Origin: Enterococcus rivorum
GTDB taxonomy: Bacteria > Bacillota > Bacilli > Lactobacillales > Enterococcaceae
Length of the DNA: 64,000 nt
Assembly: GCF_001742285.1 (NCBI RefSeq)
Contig: NZ_MIEK01000012.1
Span: 1 to 64,000 of the forward strand
Reading direction: 5' to 3'
Positions 49,591 to 58,617 of this stretch are shown in pieces. The notes under the pieces are model-generated. The model saw only the letters and a list, made by a program, of their open reading frames with translations. It searched no databases and was not told where the DNA came from. A program made the position numbers and the translations under genes. How positions within the stretch are numbered: position 1 is the first letter of the stretch; each line of letters begins with the position of its first letter.

Positions 49591-49951
49591 CTGATACACT
49601 CCTAATTGTTATTTTATTGCTTTTACAGACTAAATATTATCAGTCTCCTCAACAAAATCACACCTATTTTCACTATTTAGAAACTAGTATCACAATTAAT
49701 TATGAAAGCGGTATTATTTTCAATCCTATAAACAAAACTTGTTATCATTTTCCACTGCTACAGAAATCTCAAAAAACACCTTGCTAGAAAAAGCAAGGCG
49801 TTTTTTGAAATCTATTCAATTAGAAATTTGACTAAATTTTGTTAATGCTATTTTAGTCACTTAAATCTTTTGGAATAAAAGAGATTGTTTAAAAACACTT
49901 ATATGTTCTTTTTTTAATACCAAAACTCTTCCCTAAGCAACCAGTTATTCA
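49591..49951. other. Control region of the mannoside operon and 3' end of the RidA gene
   Basis: 361 bp. It includes a near-match to a CcpA cre site (ATGAAAGCGGTATTA, 49702-49716, one consensus base off) about 110 bp before the IIBC start, and a terminator at 49771-49806. No convincing -10/-35 pair was chosen. Confidence 0.45.
49771..49806 (-). terminator. Terminator of the RidA-fusion gene
   Basis: AAAAAACACCTTGCT pairs with AGCAAGGCGTTTTTT (one mismatch) around a 6-nt loop. T runs on both strands make it potentially bidirectional; it lies 145 bp after the RidA-fusion stop. Confidence 0.88.
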
Positions 49952-51220
49952 TTAGACTATCGGTGGTGTTCCTTCAGCATTTGATACGACAACATCCATC
50001 TGAATTAAAGCATTTTCAAGTAAAGCTGATACGCCAACGACTCTTCTTGCTGGAATACCACCTGGGAAAAATTGTGCGTATACTTCATCTACAACATCTA
50101 TATCTGTGATGTTTTTTAAGAAAATATTTACTTTTACAACATCCTCTAAAGAATGGTCAATACTTTCTACAATCGCTTTAATATTTTTTAGGCATTGCTC
50201 AGTCTGTTCTTTGATACCACCCGATACTAATTTACCAGTTTGCGGCTCTAAAGGTAGTTGAGCGGAAAGATGATTGTAATGTGAAAAAGCAACTGTTTGC
50301 GTAGATAGAGGATTTTTTGGTGCCTTTTCAGTATTATTTGCTTCTATGATTAATCCATGTCTATCTTCAATTGCTTGCGGCGGTGTACCATCTCCGTGAG
50401 AGACAACTGCTTCAATTTGTACTGAAGCTCCCATAGGTAAGTCAGAAACAACAATGATTGTTCGTGCTGGAACATAGGCTACAGCCCTAGCGATAGCTGA
50501 ATCCGGGAAAAAAGTAGCATAGGTTTTATCTACTTTTTCGACATCAGAAAGATTTTTTACAAAAATGTTGATTTTAACAATGTCATCAAAAGGAACATCG
50601 ATACTTTCTAGAATCGCTTTAATATTTTGCAAGCATTGTCTGGCCTGTTTTTTCACACAGCCAATCACTAATCTACCAGTTTTTGGATCAATGGGTAGTT
50701 GTGCTGAGAGATTATTATAATGGGAGAAAGATACTGTTTGTGAGGATAACGGACTTATTGGCGCATTCATAGTATTATTCGTCAATTTAATAAGATCTCC
50801 TGCTTGTGGCGCATTTGGGATCGTTCCTTCACCATTAGAAACAAGTGCTTCAATTTGTACTAAAGCATCCATTGGTAAGGCTTCAACAGCTACTGTAGTT
50901 CGTGTAGGAACATAGGTTGGATAAAAACTTTTATAAACTTCTTCTACTGCGTCAACATCTTTGATATTTTTAACAAAAACAGTAATTCTAACAACATCAC
51001 TCATCACGTGATCGATGCTTGCTAAAATTGCCTTGATATTTTTAAAGCACTGTTCTGCCTGTGCTTTTATTCCACCAGCTACTACTTTGCCTATTTTTGG
51101 GTCAATAGGTAATTGAGCGGAAAAGTTGTTGTAATGGGAAAAAGCAACTGTTTGAGAATGGAATGGGCTTGTTGGTGCTTTTTCTGTATTTCTTGCTAAG
51201 ACTGCGTTATCGTTACTCAT
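49952..51220 (-). CDS. Protein of three fused RidA (YjgF/UK114) domains
   Basis: The 422-residue chain is three tandem RidA domains of about 130 residues, each opening with a SSQTVAFSHYNN-like strand, then SAQLPIDPKTGK, QCLKNIKAILESID and VKNI-DVD-V-E-Y. RidA proteins hydrolyse reactive enamines and imines released by PLP enzymes and work as homotrimers with the active site between subunits. The catalytic Arg is present in all three (TRTTV, PARTI, PARRV; about 107, 253, 392). The supporting Glu is kept in domains 1 and 2 (QIEA) but is Asp in domain 3 (QMDV). Domain 2 has a small insertion before its Arg. The start is the ATG at 51218-51220, with AAGAGGAAG six bases upstream. One chain could fold as a pseudo-trimer. 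Confidence 0.88.
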   Translation of the reverse strand: MSNDNAVLARNTEKAPTSPFHSQTVAFSHYNNFSAQLPIDPKIGKVVAGGIKAQAEQCFKNIKAILASIDHVMSDVVRITVFVKNIKDVDAVEEVYKSFYPTYVPTRTTVAVEALPMDALVQIEALVSNGEGTIPNAPQAGDLIKLTNNTMNAPISPLSSQTVSFSHYNNLSAQLPIDPKTGRLVIGCVKKQARQCLQNIKAILESIDVPFDDIVKINIFVKNLSDVEKVDKTYATFFPDSAIARAVAYVPARTIIVVSDLPMGASVQIEAVVSHGDGTPPQAIEDRHGLIIEANNTEKAPKNPLSTQTVAFSHYNHLSAQLPLEPQTGKLVSGGIKEQTEQCLKNIKAIVESIDHSLEDVVKVNIFLKNITDIDVVDEVYAQFFPGGIPARRVVGVSALLENALIQMDVVVSNAEGTPPIV

Positions 51221-51850
51221 AATAGACTTCCTCTTTTCTTTCAAATAGATTCCAAAAAATATTTTAGCTTACCTTCAAAATTTTAAGCTACATCAAACTC
51301 AATGTCAACGCTTTCAGAGAAATATATATAATAAAATTTGAATTCTCCTAAAATCTAGATATAACCTTTATCGCTCATTTTTAGAAATAATCTTTTGGTA
51401 GCCATCTAAAAAATATCTTTCCTTCATTTCACTAAAAATAACAAATAGTACAGAAAAAGGAATAGAACTTCTGTCTTTATAAGTACATTTTTATCCATTA
51501 AAATTGAGCACGATAGAAATAGCATAGTCATGAATCTAAAATGAAAAGCAATTATGAATAACAATATGTCTCCAGTGCGTTCCTCTTTTACTAGCTAATA
51601 AAGTCAACCAAACCAATATAAAAAAGAGGATAAAGCTGTTTACAAAATTAACAACTTGTACCGGTAATTTTTTTACTCTGATGATTTTATCAATAAGGAT
51701 ACCGTACCTTCTATTTCATCTGATTAATCATATCTTAACCCACACCAATTTATAAACAACTAAGTAAATTTGACTCAAAAGATATTTTATTATGAGTCAG
51801 GTCGTTTAACCAGTTAAAAAAAAGGGGGGCTTCCAAAGAAACAGCGGAGC

Positions 51851-52014
51851 TAAGATGTGTTTGAAAATGGCAGTGACATCCGAATTTTTCAGTGAATGGT
51901 TTGAAAATCTAGGAAGAAAACGCAGTTTATGTGGTACATAAACGAGGCTTTGTGACGACGCGTTACATACAATTCACGAAAATATTCGTCGTTGTCGTTT
52001 CCAAACACATCTTA
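51851..52014. repeat. 164-bp imperfect long hairpin
   Basis: The outer arms TAAGATGTGTTTG (51851-51863) and CAAACACATCTTA (52002-52014) are perfect. Middle arms CGAATTTTTCAGTGAAT (51881-51897) and ATTCACGAAAATATTCG (51972-51988) nearly pair. The tip is a perfect GTTTATGT-ggt-ACATAAAC (51925-51943). It has no coding character. It resembles a MITE-type or structured intergenic repeat. Confidence 0.75.
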
Positions 52015-52019
52015 AATAG

Positions 52020-52163
52020 CAGTTGTTACCCGTATCCGTGACTAAAATCCAATGTGAATTACTTGGGCTTGGTATCTAGTTAAGCCCATGCTTGAAGCTT
52101 GGAAGCTCTGAGACCTGACCTTTGGGCTCAGAGCGGTCCTCGGTTTTTCACTGACAATAACTG
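52020..52163. repeat. Second structured block with three nested stems
   Basis: CAGTTGTT (52020-52027) can pair with AATAACTG (52156-52163) to close a domain that contains the hairpins GGGCTT/AAGCCC (52065-52070 / 52082-52087) and GCTCTGAG/CTCAGAGC (52105-52112 / 52127-52134, perfect). This is a multi-branched layout as in regulatory RNAs, but the class is not recognised. Confidence 0.5.
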
Positions 52164-52350
52164 TTGGTAGTGGAGCCTACTCTCCCGTTTTTAAATCGAA
52201 AGATCAGAATAGTCTAATCTAGCTTATCCAACACTAATGGTATTTGTTTCTATTTGTGGCTTGGTATAGTCTCTTTATTGATAAAAAATTCTTACTGAAC
52301 AGGATAACAAGAATAAATAGGAACAATCTCTCATTCAATGGGACTCTCTG

Positions 52351-54918
52351 TTATATACTCGTTTTATTTTTAACCATTTTTACTAAGTCATACCACAAAA
52401 CAGAAACCATCCCTAATACAATACACACAAGAAGTTGTGTCAATGATAAAGCTGACAGGCCAAGAACATCGTTCATTGGGGAATAAATCAACGCTAATAA
52501 ACCAATACTTGTGCCTCCCAAAACTAGCCAGATTACTTTATCATAGATTAGTGTTTTAAAGGTTTGGATTGCTAACAGTCTATTTGAACTATTCACTTGA
52601 ACAAGAAATAAGTTAGCCACCACTAAGATTGTCAAACCCATTGTACGTGCCAATGAATCATTATTTGGATTTTGTTGTAGCATTAAATAGTAGGTAAAAA
52701 AAGAAATAAGAAAAATGACTAGTCCTTGAATGATACTCTTAACAAGTAAGCTTTTTGTTAGTATCGTTTCTTTGGGATTTCTTGGTTCACGCTCCATAAT
52801 ATCTGGTTCGCTAGGTTGTCTTTCTAGAACGACCGAACAAGTTGGATCAATGACTAATTCTAACAAAACAACATGAACCGGTAAAAGGAATAAAGACATC
52901 TGTGGGATCCCTAATAAAGGACCAACAAAAGCAATTAATGCAATGGGAATATGAATAACAAAAATATAGCCAATTGCCTTTTTTATATTATCATAAATTC
53001 TTCTGCCATCTTCAATTGTATTTACTATTGTTGAAAAGTTATCATCCATTAAAATCAAATCTGCAGCTTCACGAGAGACTTCCGCTCCTCTTTTCCCCAT
53101 CGCGATCCCAATATCAGCGTACTTAAGAGCTGGCGCATCATTCACGCCATCGCCAGTCATCGCTACAATTTCTCCGTTTTGTTTGTAGGCTTTTACAATG
53201 CGCATTTTATGTTCTGGTGTCACTCTAGAAAAAATGTTCGTTGTTTTTATATGTTCGCCTAAGTCGTCATCGCTTAACCGATCAATTTCAATTCCAGTTA
53301 GGGAATGGTCTGCATTGGGAATCCCTACCTGTTTTGCAATAGCACTTGCAGTAATTCCATTATCTCCAGTGATCATTACTACATTAATACCTGCTTTTTT
53401 ACACTGCATAATGTCGTTTTTGATTGTTGCTCGCGGTGGATCTGACAAACCGATTAATCCAAGGAAAGTTAACTGACACTTCTGAATAGTTTCTGGTACT
53501 TCAGCTATAGTTTGAACGAGTTGTTCACCCACAGCAATCACTCGTAATCCTTGATTTGAAAAAGCTGTGATTTTTTCCAAGGTGCTTCTTTTTTCAGCAT
53601 CCGTTAACGTCGAAATATTGATAAGACTTTCTGGAGAACCTTTTACAGTAATTTCAATTTGATTATTTCTATTCCAAACGTGTCCCATCATTTTTAATTC
53701 ATCAGTAAACGGATATTCTTTTACGAGTTCACCATTAAATAGCTTTTCTTTTGACCACCCTTCAGATTCATCATACGCCAAAATAGCAATTTCCATAGGA
53801 TCATATGGATCAGTTTCACTAGCTAGTCCCATCACTTCAGTAAGTCTTGTTTGATTCTCGGAATATAGTGGCCATAATTCTGTTACAGTCATCCGATTCT
53901 CTGTAATTGTTCCTGTCTTATCTACTGCCAAAACTGAAATAGCTCCCATCGTCTCAACAGCAGGTAATTTTCGGATAAGGGAGTCTTTTTTTGCTAATCG
54001 CCAAGCCCCCATTGAAAGGAATACCATTAATACCACAGGGAATTCTTCTGGGATCATAGCCATAGCAATGGTTATGCCGGATAAAATACTTTGCACAATT
54101 CGACTTTTTAAATCAAGACTGGCATCGTTTATGAAGGTAACACCAGCGACTAAAAGTAGAAAAGCCAATGTTACTAGAGCACAAATTTTCACTAATTTTC
54201 CTATTTGTAGGTCTAAGGGGGATGGCGTATTTTCCGCGTGCGCTAAATGTTTACCAATTTTCCCGTATTCTGTTTGTGATCCTATTTTATCTACTAAGAT
54301 TGTCCCGCTACCCGTAGTAACAAGTGTTCCTGTATAAACGTAGTCCTCACGCCAATAATTATCTAATTCATCATTAACATTACCTTTAAAATCCTCACAA
54401 ATAATTTTCCAAACAGCTTCTGTTTCACCAGTTAGAGAAGACTCATTAATTCTCAAATCATTGGCTTTAATTACGAAACCATCTGCTGGAACTTTAACAC
54501 CTTCTTCGATCAGCATCAAATCTTTTGGAACCAATTCTTCACTATGAATCTCAATGGTTTTTCCTTCTCTCACAACCTTTACTTTGGGCGCCGAAAGATC
54601 TTTTAAAGCATTTAGGGTTTGGTCTGTTTTCCACTCTTGAATAATCTCAATAGCAATAATAACCACCACAAAGATTAACATAATCAAGCCATCTTTTGGT
54701 TCACCTAAAAAAAAGTAGATAAGAGAAGCCACGATTAATAGTAGAAACATAGGTTCCAAAATAGTATGAACAACTTTTAAATAAAATGGTTCCTTTTTTT
54801 GTTTATCTAATTCATTTATCCCATATTTATCTCGTTGCTCTTTGACTTGTTCACTCGTTAATCCATCCCAGTGTAATTTCACGGTTTTATTTCCTCCAAT
54901 ATAAATATGATTTTCCAA
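52351..54918 (-). CDS. P-type cation-transporting ATPase (P2-type, calcium/manganese class)
   Basis: This 855-residue P2-type ATPase has an N-terminal cation-ATPase domain (HWDGLTSEQVKEQRDKYGINEL), actuator motif ESSLTGETEAVWK, M4 motif MIPEEFPVVL, phosphorylation site VLAVDKTGTITENRM, nucleotide-binding KGSPESL, hinge MTGDGVNDAPALKYADIGIAMG, and a C-terminal cation-ATPase membrane domain. PEEFP in place of PEGLP in M4 is seen in streptococcal and lactococcal relatives linked to calcium or manganese export. The frame starts at a TTG (54918) with AGGAAG upstream; a GTG at 54882 with GGAGG ten bases upstream is a possible alternative start giving VKLHWDG. It is monocistronic. Confidence 0.93.
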   Translation of the reverse strand: MENHIYIGGNKTVKLHWDGLTSEQVKEQRDKYGINELDKQKKEPFYLKVVHTILEPMFLLLIVASLIYFFLGEPKDGLIMLIFVVVIIAIEIIQEWKTDQTLNALKDLSAPKVKVVREGKTIEIHSEELVPKDLMLIEEGVKVPADGFVIKANDLRINESSLTGETEAVWKIICEDFKGNVNDELDNYWREDYVYTGTLVTTGSGTILVDKIGSQTEYGKIGKHLAHAENTPSPLDLQIGKLVKICALVTLAFLLLVAGVTFINDASLDLKSRIVQSILSGITIAMAMIPEEFPVVLMVFLSMGAWRLAKKDSLIRKLPAVETMGAISVLAVDKTGTITENRMTVTELWPLYSENQTRLTEVMGLASETDPYDPMEIAILAYDESEGWSKEKLFNGELVKEYPFTDELKMMGHVWNRNNQIEITVKGSPESLINISTLTDAEKRSTLEKITAFSNQGLRVIAVGEQLVQTIAEVPETIQKCQLTFLGLIGLSDPPRATIKNDIMQCKKAGINVVMITGDNGITASAIAKQVGIPNADHSLTGIEIDRLSDDDLGEHIKTTNIFSRVTPEHKMRIVKAYKQNGEIVAMTGDGVNDAPALKYADIGIAMGKRGAEVSREAADLILMDDNFSTIVNTIEDGRRIYDNIKKAIGYIFVIHIPIALIAFVGPLLGIPQMSLFLLPVHVVLLELVIDPTCSVVLERQPSEPDIMEREPRNPKETILTKSLLVKSIIQGLVIFLISFFTYYLMLQQNPNNDSLARTMGLTILVVANLFLVQVNSSNRLLAIQTFKTLIYDKVIWLVLGGTSIGLLALIYSPMNDVLGLSALSLTQLLVCIVLGMVSVLWYDLVKMVKNKTSI

Positions 54919-55514
54919 TCATACTTCCTTTCGGCACATATTTCTACAGAAACGAGCTATTTCTCATCTTATCTTTAGCCTTTAGTTATGCATGTTTTTC
55001 AAAATATTGCTCCCTTGAAAAAAGAATTACAGGTCAACCTAAAAATTTAAAATTCGGTGAATCATTCATAAATAAGTAGCTAACAGCATGAATTAAAACT
55101 TTCTAAAATACAGCAACTACATTATAAAAAGTGGTAAAAGGAACGTCATATCACCTCCCTACTGTAGCTACTTTTTTCTCGCCATTTATTCGTACGCTAA
55201 ATCCAAATAAGCGGTAAATAGAGAGTCAAATCTAACCTTCGCTTCGATTGCCTCAAATTCTACGCAAAAAAAAAAGAGCTCTACCGAGACTACTAAGTAG
55301 TAGTTTTTCGGTACAACTCTTCGTTATTCAGAGACAAAAAAATTTCTCTACAATGGTCGGTTTGGTCCAGTAAAATAGACAACTTAATGAACTAGCATAA
55401 TTTTTGCTTGTTCTGGTCAACCACTATTCAATCGTTAGTTTAAAGAATAAATCAAATAGACAACAAATATATATAAACCATAAATGCAAACAAATCCTAC
55501 TAATCCTAGAATAA
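54919..55514. other. Intergenic region upstream of the P-type ATPase
   Basis: About 600 bp. It contains a strong minus-strand terminator (55265-55322) for the small membrane protein gene and an AT-rich leader for the ATPase. A minus-strand GGAGGTGAT next to an ATG at about 55150 opens only a 10-codon frame (MTFLLPLFIM). No riboswitch of a known class was recognised in the leader. Confidence 0.5.
55265..55322 (-). terminator. Terminator of the small membrane protein gene
   Basis: AAGAGCTCTACCGAGACTACT pairs with the segment starting AGTAGTTTTTCGG and ending at 55322, with a tight AAGT loop and few mismatches; ten T follow on the minus strand. It is about 190 bp after the stop of the 61-codon gene. 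Confidence 0.8.
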
Positions 55515-55700
55515 CTACTTTTTCTGCGCATACTTCACAATATTCCATACTTGGAAAAGAGAACCAGCAATAATCAGCAAACAACCTGATATATATATAT
55601 TGGATAAATTTGTAGAAAAAAAGTATTTTGCAATCAAATAGGTACTAATTAGTATAAGTCCAATTAATAATAAAAATTTTTCTCTAATCTTTACTTTCAC
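55515..55700 (-). CDS. Small two-helix membrane protein
   Basis: This 61-residue protein has two membrane segments (FLLLIGLILISTYLIAKYF and IYISGCLLIIAGSLFQVWNIV), a basic N-terminus and a basic C-terminus (KYAQKK), i.e. a helical hairpin with both ends in the cytoplasm. The start is a GTG with AAGGGATG nine bases upstream, which is moderate support. It is followed by a strong terminator and lies 67 bp after the amidohydrolase stop, on the same strand, so it could be the tail of that operon. No family is recognised, but the hydrophobic pattern and terminator argue for a real gene. Confidence 0.5.
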   Translation of the reverse strand: MKVKIREKFLLLIGLILISTYLIAKYFFSTNLSNIYISGCLLIIAGSLFQVWNIVKYAQKK

Positions 55701-55767
55701 CAGTCTTTCATCCCTTCATCATTTACTTGAAATAATTAAGAAATCAGCCATTAGCTTTACTTTATTC

Positions 55768-56967
55768 TTACTTTGCTTCATTTAAATAATCAACTACGAT
55801 ACTTCCCATCACTTCTGCACAGACTAGCAATGCTTTTTCATTAAAGTCAAATTTAGGATGATGGTGGAAATATGTTGGTTTGTCTTCGACTTGTCCACCT
55901 ACGTGAATAAACGTGCTAGGTACTTTTTCGGCAAAATAGGCAAAATCTTCTGACGGTGGCTGTGGTACTGTTTGTTCAATCCCGTCTACTCCATCTAGTT
56001 TCGTATTTTTTAAAATATCAACAACTTGTCTCGTAAACGTAGGATCATTGTAAACTACAGGATAATCTGTTGTATATTCTAAGCGACATTTCACGCCAAA
56101 AGTAACCTCTAAACCGTCACAAATTTGTTTAATTTCTGCATCAATAATACTACGAGCTTTTTCACTCATGGCACGAACATCTCCATCTAACGTCACTTTA
56201 TCTTTAATAACGTTAAAGCTTCCTGCTCCATCGAATGAACCAATCGTTACAACGCCCATATCAAAAGGATTGATGCGGCGGCTAATGATCGTTTGTAAAA
56301 TAGTGACAAAATAACTACCTGCCACAATTGCATCATTCGCTACATGCGGGGAAGAACCATGTCCACCTTTCCCTTCAATGGTTAACTTAAAGAATGAACG
56401 AGCGGAGTGCATCTCTCCTTCACAATAGAGGACTTTACCAAAAGGAGCTGTGCTAATAACATGGATTCCTACAACATTATCTACGCCATCTAAACAGCCA
56501 GCCTTAATCATTCCAATAGCCCCACCTGGTGGTGTTTCTTCTGCTGGTTGATGGAATACCTTTATTTTCCCATGAAGCTCCTCTTTCATTTCAGCTAATG
56601 TTTCTGCTAAAACTAACATATAAGCAGTATGCCCATCATGTCCACAGGCATGCATGACTCCTTTATTTTCAGAAGCAAAAGGCAATTCGGTTTCTTCTTC
56701 AATTGGGAGTGCATCAAAATCCGCACGAATCGCTAATGTTTTCCCTGGTTTGCCAGAATCAATGGTTACAATGACTCCATGTTCACCATTTACATCGGTT
56801 TCTACCTCTACATCTAATCCTTTCTCGATATAAAAATTCGCAATATATTTTGCTGTTTCTGTTTCATGAAACGATAATTCTGGATGTTGATGTAAGTAGC
56901 GACGGATGTCAATCATTCTAGTTTCTTTTTCTCGTAGTGCTGCGATTAATTTTTCTTTTACATTCAT
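55768..56967 (-). CDS. M20-family amidohydrolase (N-acyl-amino acid / hippurate hydrolase type)
   Basis: This 399-residue M20D metallopeptidase-like amidohydrolase has metal and catalytic residues in MHACGHDGHTAYML, the EET segment (HQPAEETPPGGAIGMIKAG), DGDVRAMSEKARS in the lid domain and a terminal His in YFHHHPKFDFNE. The family removes acyl groups from amino acids or cleaves amide conjugates such as hippurate, aminobenzoyl-glutamate or IAA-amino acids. It is cytoplasmic. GGAGAGC lies before the ATG. It follows an MFS transporter by 13 bp on the same strand, so the transporter probably imports the conjugated substrate or exports the product. The substrate is unknown. Confidence 0.92.
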   Translation of the reverse strand: MNVKEKLIAALREKETRMIDIRRYLHQHPELSFHETETAKYIANFYIEKGLDVEVETDVNGEHGVIVTIDSGKPGKTLAIRADFDALPIEEETELPFASENKGVMHACGHDGHTAYMLVLAETLAEMKEELHGKIKVFHQPAEETPPGGAIGMIKAGCLDGVDNVVGIHVISTAPFGKVLYCEGEMHSARSFFKLTIEGKGGHGSSPHVANDAIVAGSYFVTILQTIISRRINPFDMGVVTIGSFDGAGSFNVIKDKVTLDGDVRAMSEKARSIIDAEIKQICDGLEVTFGVKCRLEYTTDYPVVYNDPTFTRQVVDILKNTKLDGVDGIEQTVPQPPSEDFAYFAEKVPSTFIHVGGQVEDKPTYFHHHPKFDFNEKALLVCAEVMGSIVVDYLNEAK

Positions 56968-56980
56968 GATTTGCTCTCCT

Positions 56981-58267
56981 TTATTCTGCTAATTCTATAT
57001 CTTCTACAATTGGCTTTGACTGACCAAAATATTTTCTAGAGGTTAAATAAGAACCAATCCAACTAACAAGTGTCAAGAAAGTAAAGACGATCATAAAGAG
57101 CCAAGCGATTTGATAAGAACTCGTCATATCCAAAATACTTGCTACAAAAACAGAGCCTAGGGCTGTTCCAACTGTCATTACACTACTAATCAAACCATAC
57201 GCTTCTGGATAATTTTTCTGACCAAAAACCCCTGCTGCAAGCAATGGCGGAGAAACTGTACCAATCGGCGTTCCTAATCCAAATGAAAAAGCCATTAAAT
57301 AGATAACGCCTAAGTTTTGACCGAAAATCATCAAAACAAAAGCCAATAGAAAAGACCCGCAACCAAAAACACTACTAGCAATTAAACCATATTTATCATT
57401 AATCCAACCTAGCATCAACTTTCCGAAGATGCCCACCAATGAGTAAATGGAAATAATATTCGCTGAAGTAACTGGATCATGCATTTCTTGAATTGCCGCT
57501 GGAAAGTTCGCTAAGGCACCTGTATTGATTAAACCATTAAAGAACATGCCTAACATAATTAACCAAAAGAATAATTTCCCATAAGATTCTTTCACCGTAA
57601 TCGCAGAATCTTTACTTTCCTCGATTGCTCCTTCTGATTGTTTCTCAGGTTCCAGGTCAGCGCCATAAGCCACTAATCCCTTTTCCGCTGGGGAGCTTTT
57701 ACAAACAAACAAGGCAATTGGTAATGCACAAACTAACGCTATTCCTGCCATCAATTGATAGGTGGTTCGCCAACCGTAATCATTTAAAAAGAATGTCACG
57801 ACTTGTGAAAAAATTGCTCCGCCTAAACCAATTCCTGCCATAGCAATACTCATGGCTAACCCACGTTTTTCTTTAAACCACATGGTAATCATGTAACTAA
57901 CAGGAATCATCGTAGATGACCAAAAGAAGATTCCAACAAAGAAAGAAGCGATATACAAATGCAATGCGCTTTGTGCAAAAGAATAAGAAAAATAACTAAG
58001 ACAAAAACCAATAATTCCTCCAACTTGTAATAATTTCATTTGACCTGATGCAGCTCTTTTTGACACAATAGGGGATAAAATAATTCCCATTAATTGCACA
58101 ATCGTATTTGCCAACATAAATTGACTACGATTAATCCCTAAATCGGCTGTCACCGCAAGAGCATATTTTCCAGAGAGCGCCATCACTAAAGGGACAACAG
58201 TTGCGGTAATAACAACACAACCTGCAACAACCCACCAACCATAAAATATTTTGTTCCCGTTTTTCAT
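56981..58267 (-). CDS. MFS transporter, oxalate/formate antiporter (OFA) family type
   Basis: This 428-residue permease has twelve predicted membrane segments, starting FYGWWVVAGCVVITATVVP, a typical OFA/MCT-like opening, with the RxxxG motif in MWFKEKRGLAMSIAMAGIGLGG between helices 4 and 5. The central loop is charged (EPEKQSEGAIEESKDS). OFA members exchange small carboxylates. GGGAGGG lies before the ATG. It is first gene of a unit with the M20 amidohydrolase, suggesting uptake of an N-acyl amino acid or a similar carboxylate. An extended -10 promoter lies at 58422-58430. Confidence 0.9.
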   Translation of the reverse strand: MKNGNKIFYGWWVVAGCVVITATVVPLVMALSGKYALAVTADLGINRSQFMLANTIVQLMGIILSPIVSKRAASGQMKLLQVGGIIGFCLSYFSYSFAQSALHLYIASFFVGIFFWSSTMIPVSYMITMWFKEKRGLAMSIAMAGIGLGGAIFSQVVTFFLNDYGWRTTYQLMAGIALVCALPIALFVCKSSPAEKGLVAYGADLEPEKQSEGAIEESKDSAITVKESYGKLFFWLIMLGMFFNGLINTGALANFPAAIQEMHDPVTSANIISIYSLVGIFGKLMLGWINDKYGLIASSVFGCGSFLLAFVLMIFGQNLGVIYLMAFSFGLGTPIGTVSPPLLAAGVFGQKNYPEAYGLISSVMTVGTALGSVFVASILDMTSSYQIAWLFMIVFTFLTLVSWIGSYLTSRKYFGQSKPIVEDIELAE

Positions 58268-58421
58268 ACTTTTCCCTCCCTATTTAAAAAATGAATTTTA
58301 GAAAGCGTTGATTTTCCCGAAATTATTCTCATCACTTTCAGTATTAAGTCCTTGCTGCATAGCTTTTTTCACTTGATATTACTGATAGAATGGATCAACT
58401 AGGCAACTTTCTATACAAAAC

Positions 58422-58430
58422 AGTATAGCA
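58422..58430 (-). promoter_or_regulatory. Extended -10 promoter for the transporter-amidohydrolase unit
   Basis: On the minus strand TGCTATACT carries the TGn extension and a near-perfect -10, about 155 bp before the transporter start. The rest of the 350-bp gap (58268-58617) holds a leader with no recognised structure and the gcv terminator at 58520-58557. Confidence 0.5.
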
Positions 58431-58519
58431 TAAAAAAATTAATTCTCTTGAGAAAAATAATATTTATATAATAAATCGTTTGCGTAAAAAAATTGTTTTC
58501 TAGCAATTCGTTAGATTCT

Positions 58520-58557
58520 AAAAACCTGAGACATAACTTCTAACTTTACGGCTCAGG
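58520..58557 (-). terminator. Terminator of the glycine cleavage operon
   Basis: On the minus strand CCTGAGCCGTAA and TTATGTCTCAGG form a stem with one mismatch, followed by TTTTTAG. It lies 60 bp past the lpdA stop. Confidence 0.75.
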
Positions 58558-58617
58558 CTCTTACTTAAGACCTATCTATTAAATTAGACTTAATTCCTTC
58601 CCTAGTTAACAAGTTAA

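Larger units (their letters stand above)
51221..52350. other. 1.1-kb gene-free region with long hairpins
   Basis: No frame with a ribosome site or family character was found on either strand. The left half (to about 51770) is AT-rich and should contain the promoter of the RidA-fusion gene. From 51772 rightwards the base composition is higher in GC and packed with inverted repeats: 51772-51798, 51851-52014 and 52020-52163. The 3' end of the P-type ATPase transcript enters from the right. Confidence 0.6.

Noticed and set aside
49952-51220. Triple repeat as an assembly artefact
   Set aside because: The three domains differ at many positions and at the third-domain acidic residue, so they are diverged duplicates rather than collapsed or duplicated reads.
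52020-52240. Assignment as a yybP-ykoY manganese riboswitch
   Set aside because: Only short resemblance (GGGAGAGTAG rather than GGGGAGTAG) and wrong placement relative to the ATPase; kept as an unclassified structure.
52244-52486. 80-codon plus-strand frame at the ATPase 3' end
   Set aside because: Its right half is antisense to the P-type ATPase coding end and it lacks a ribosome site.
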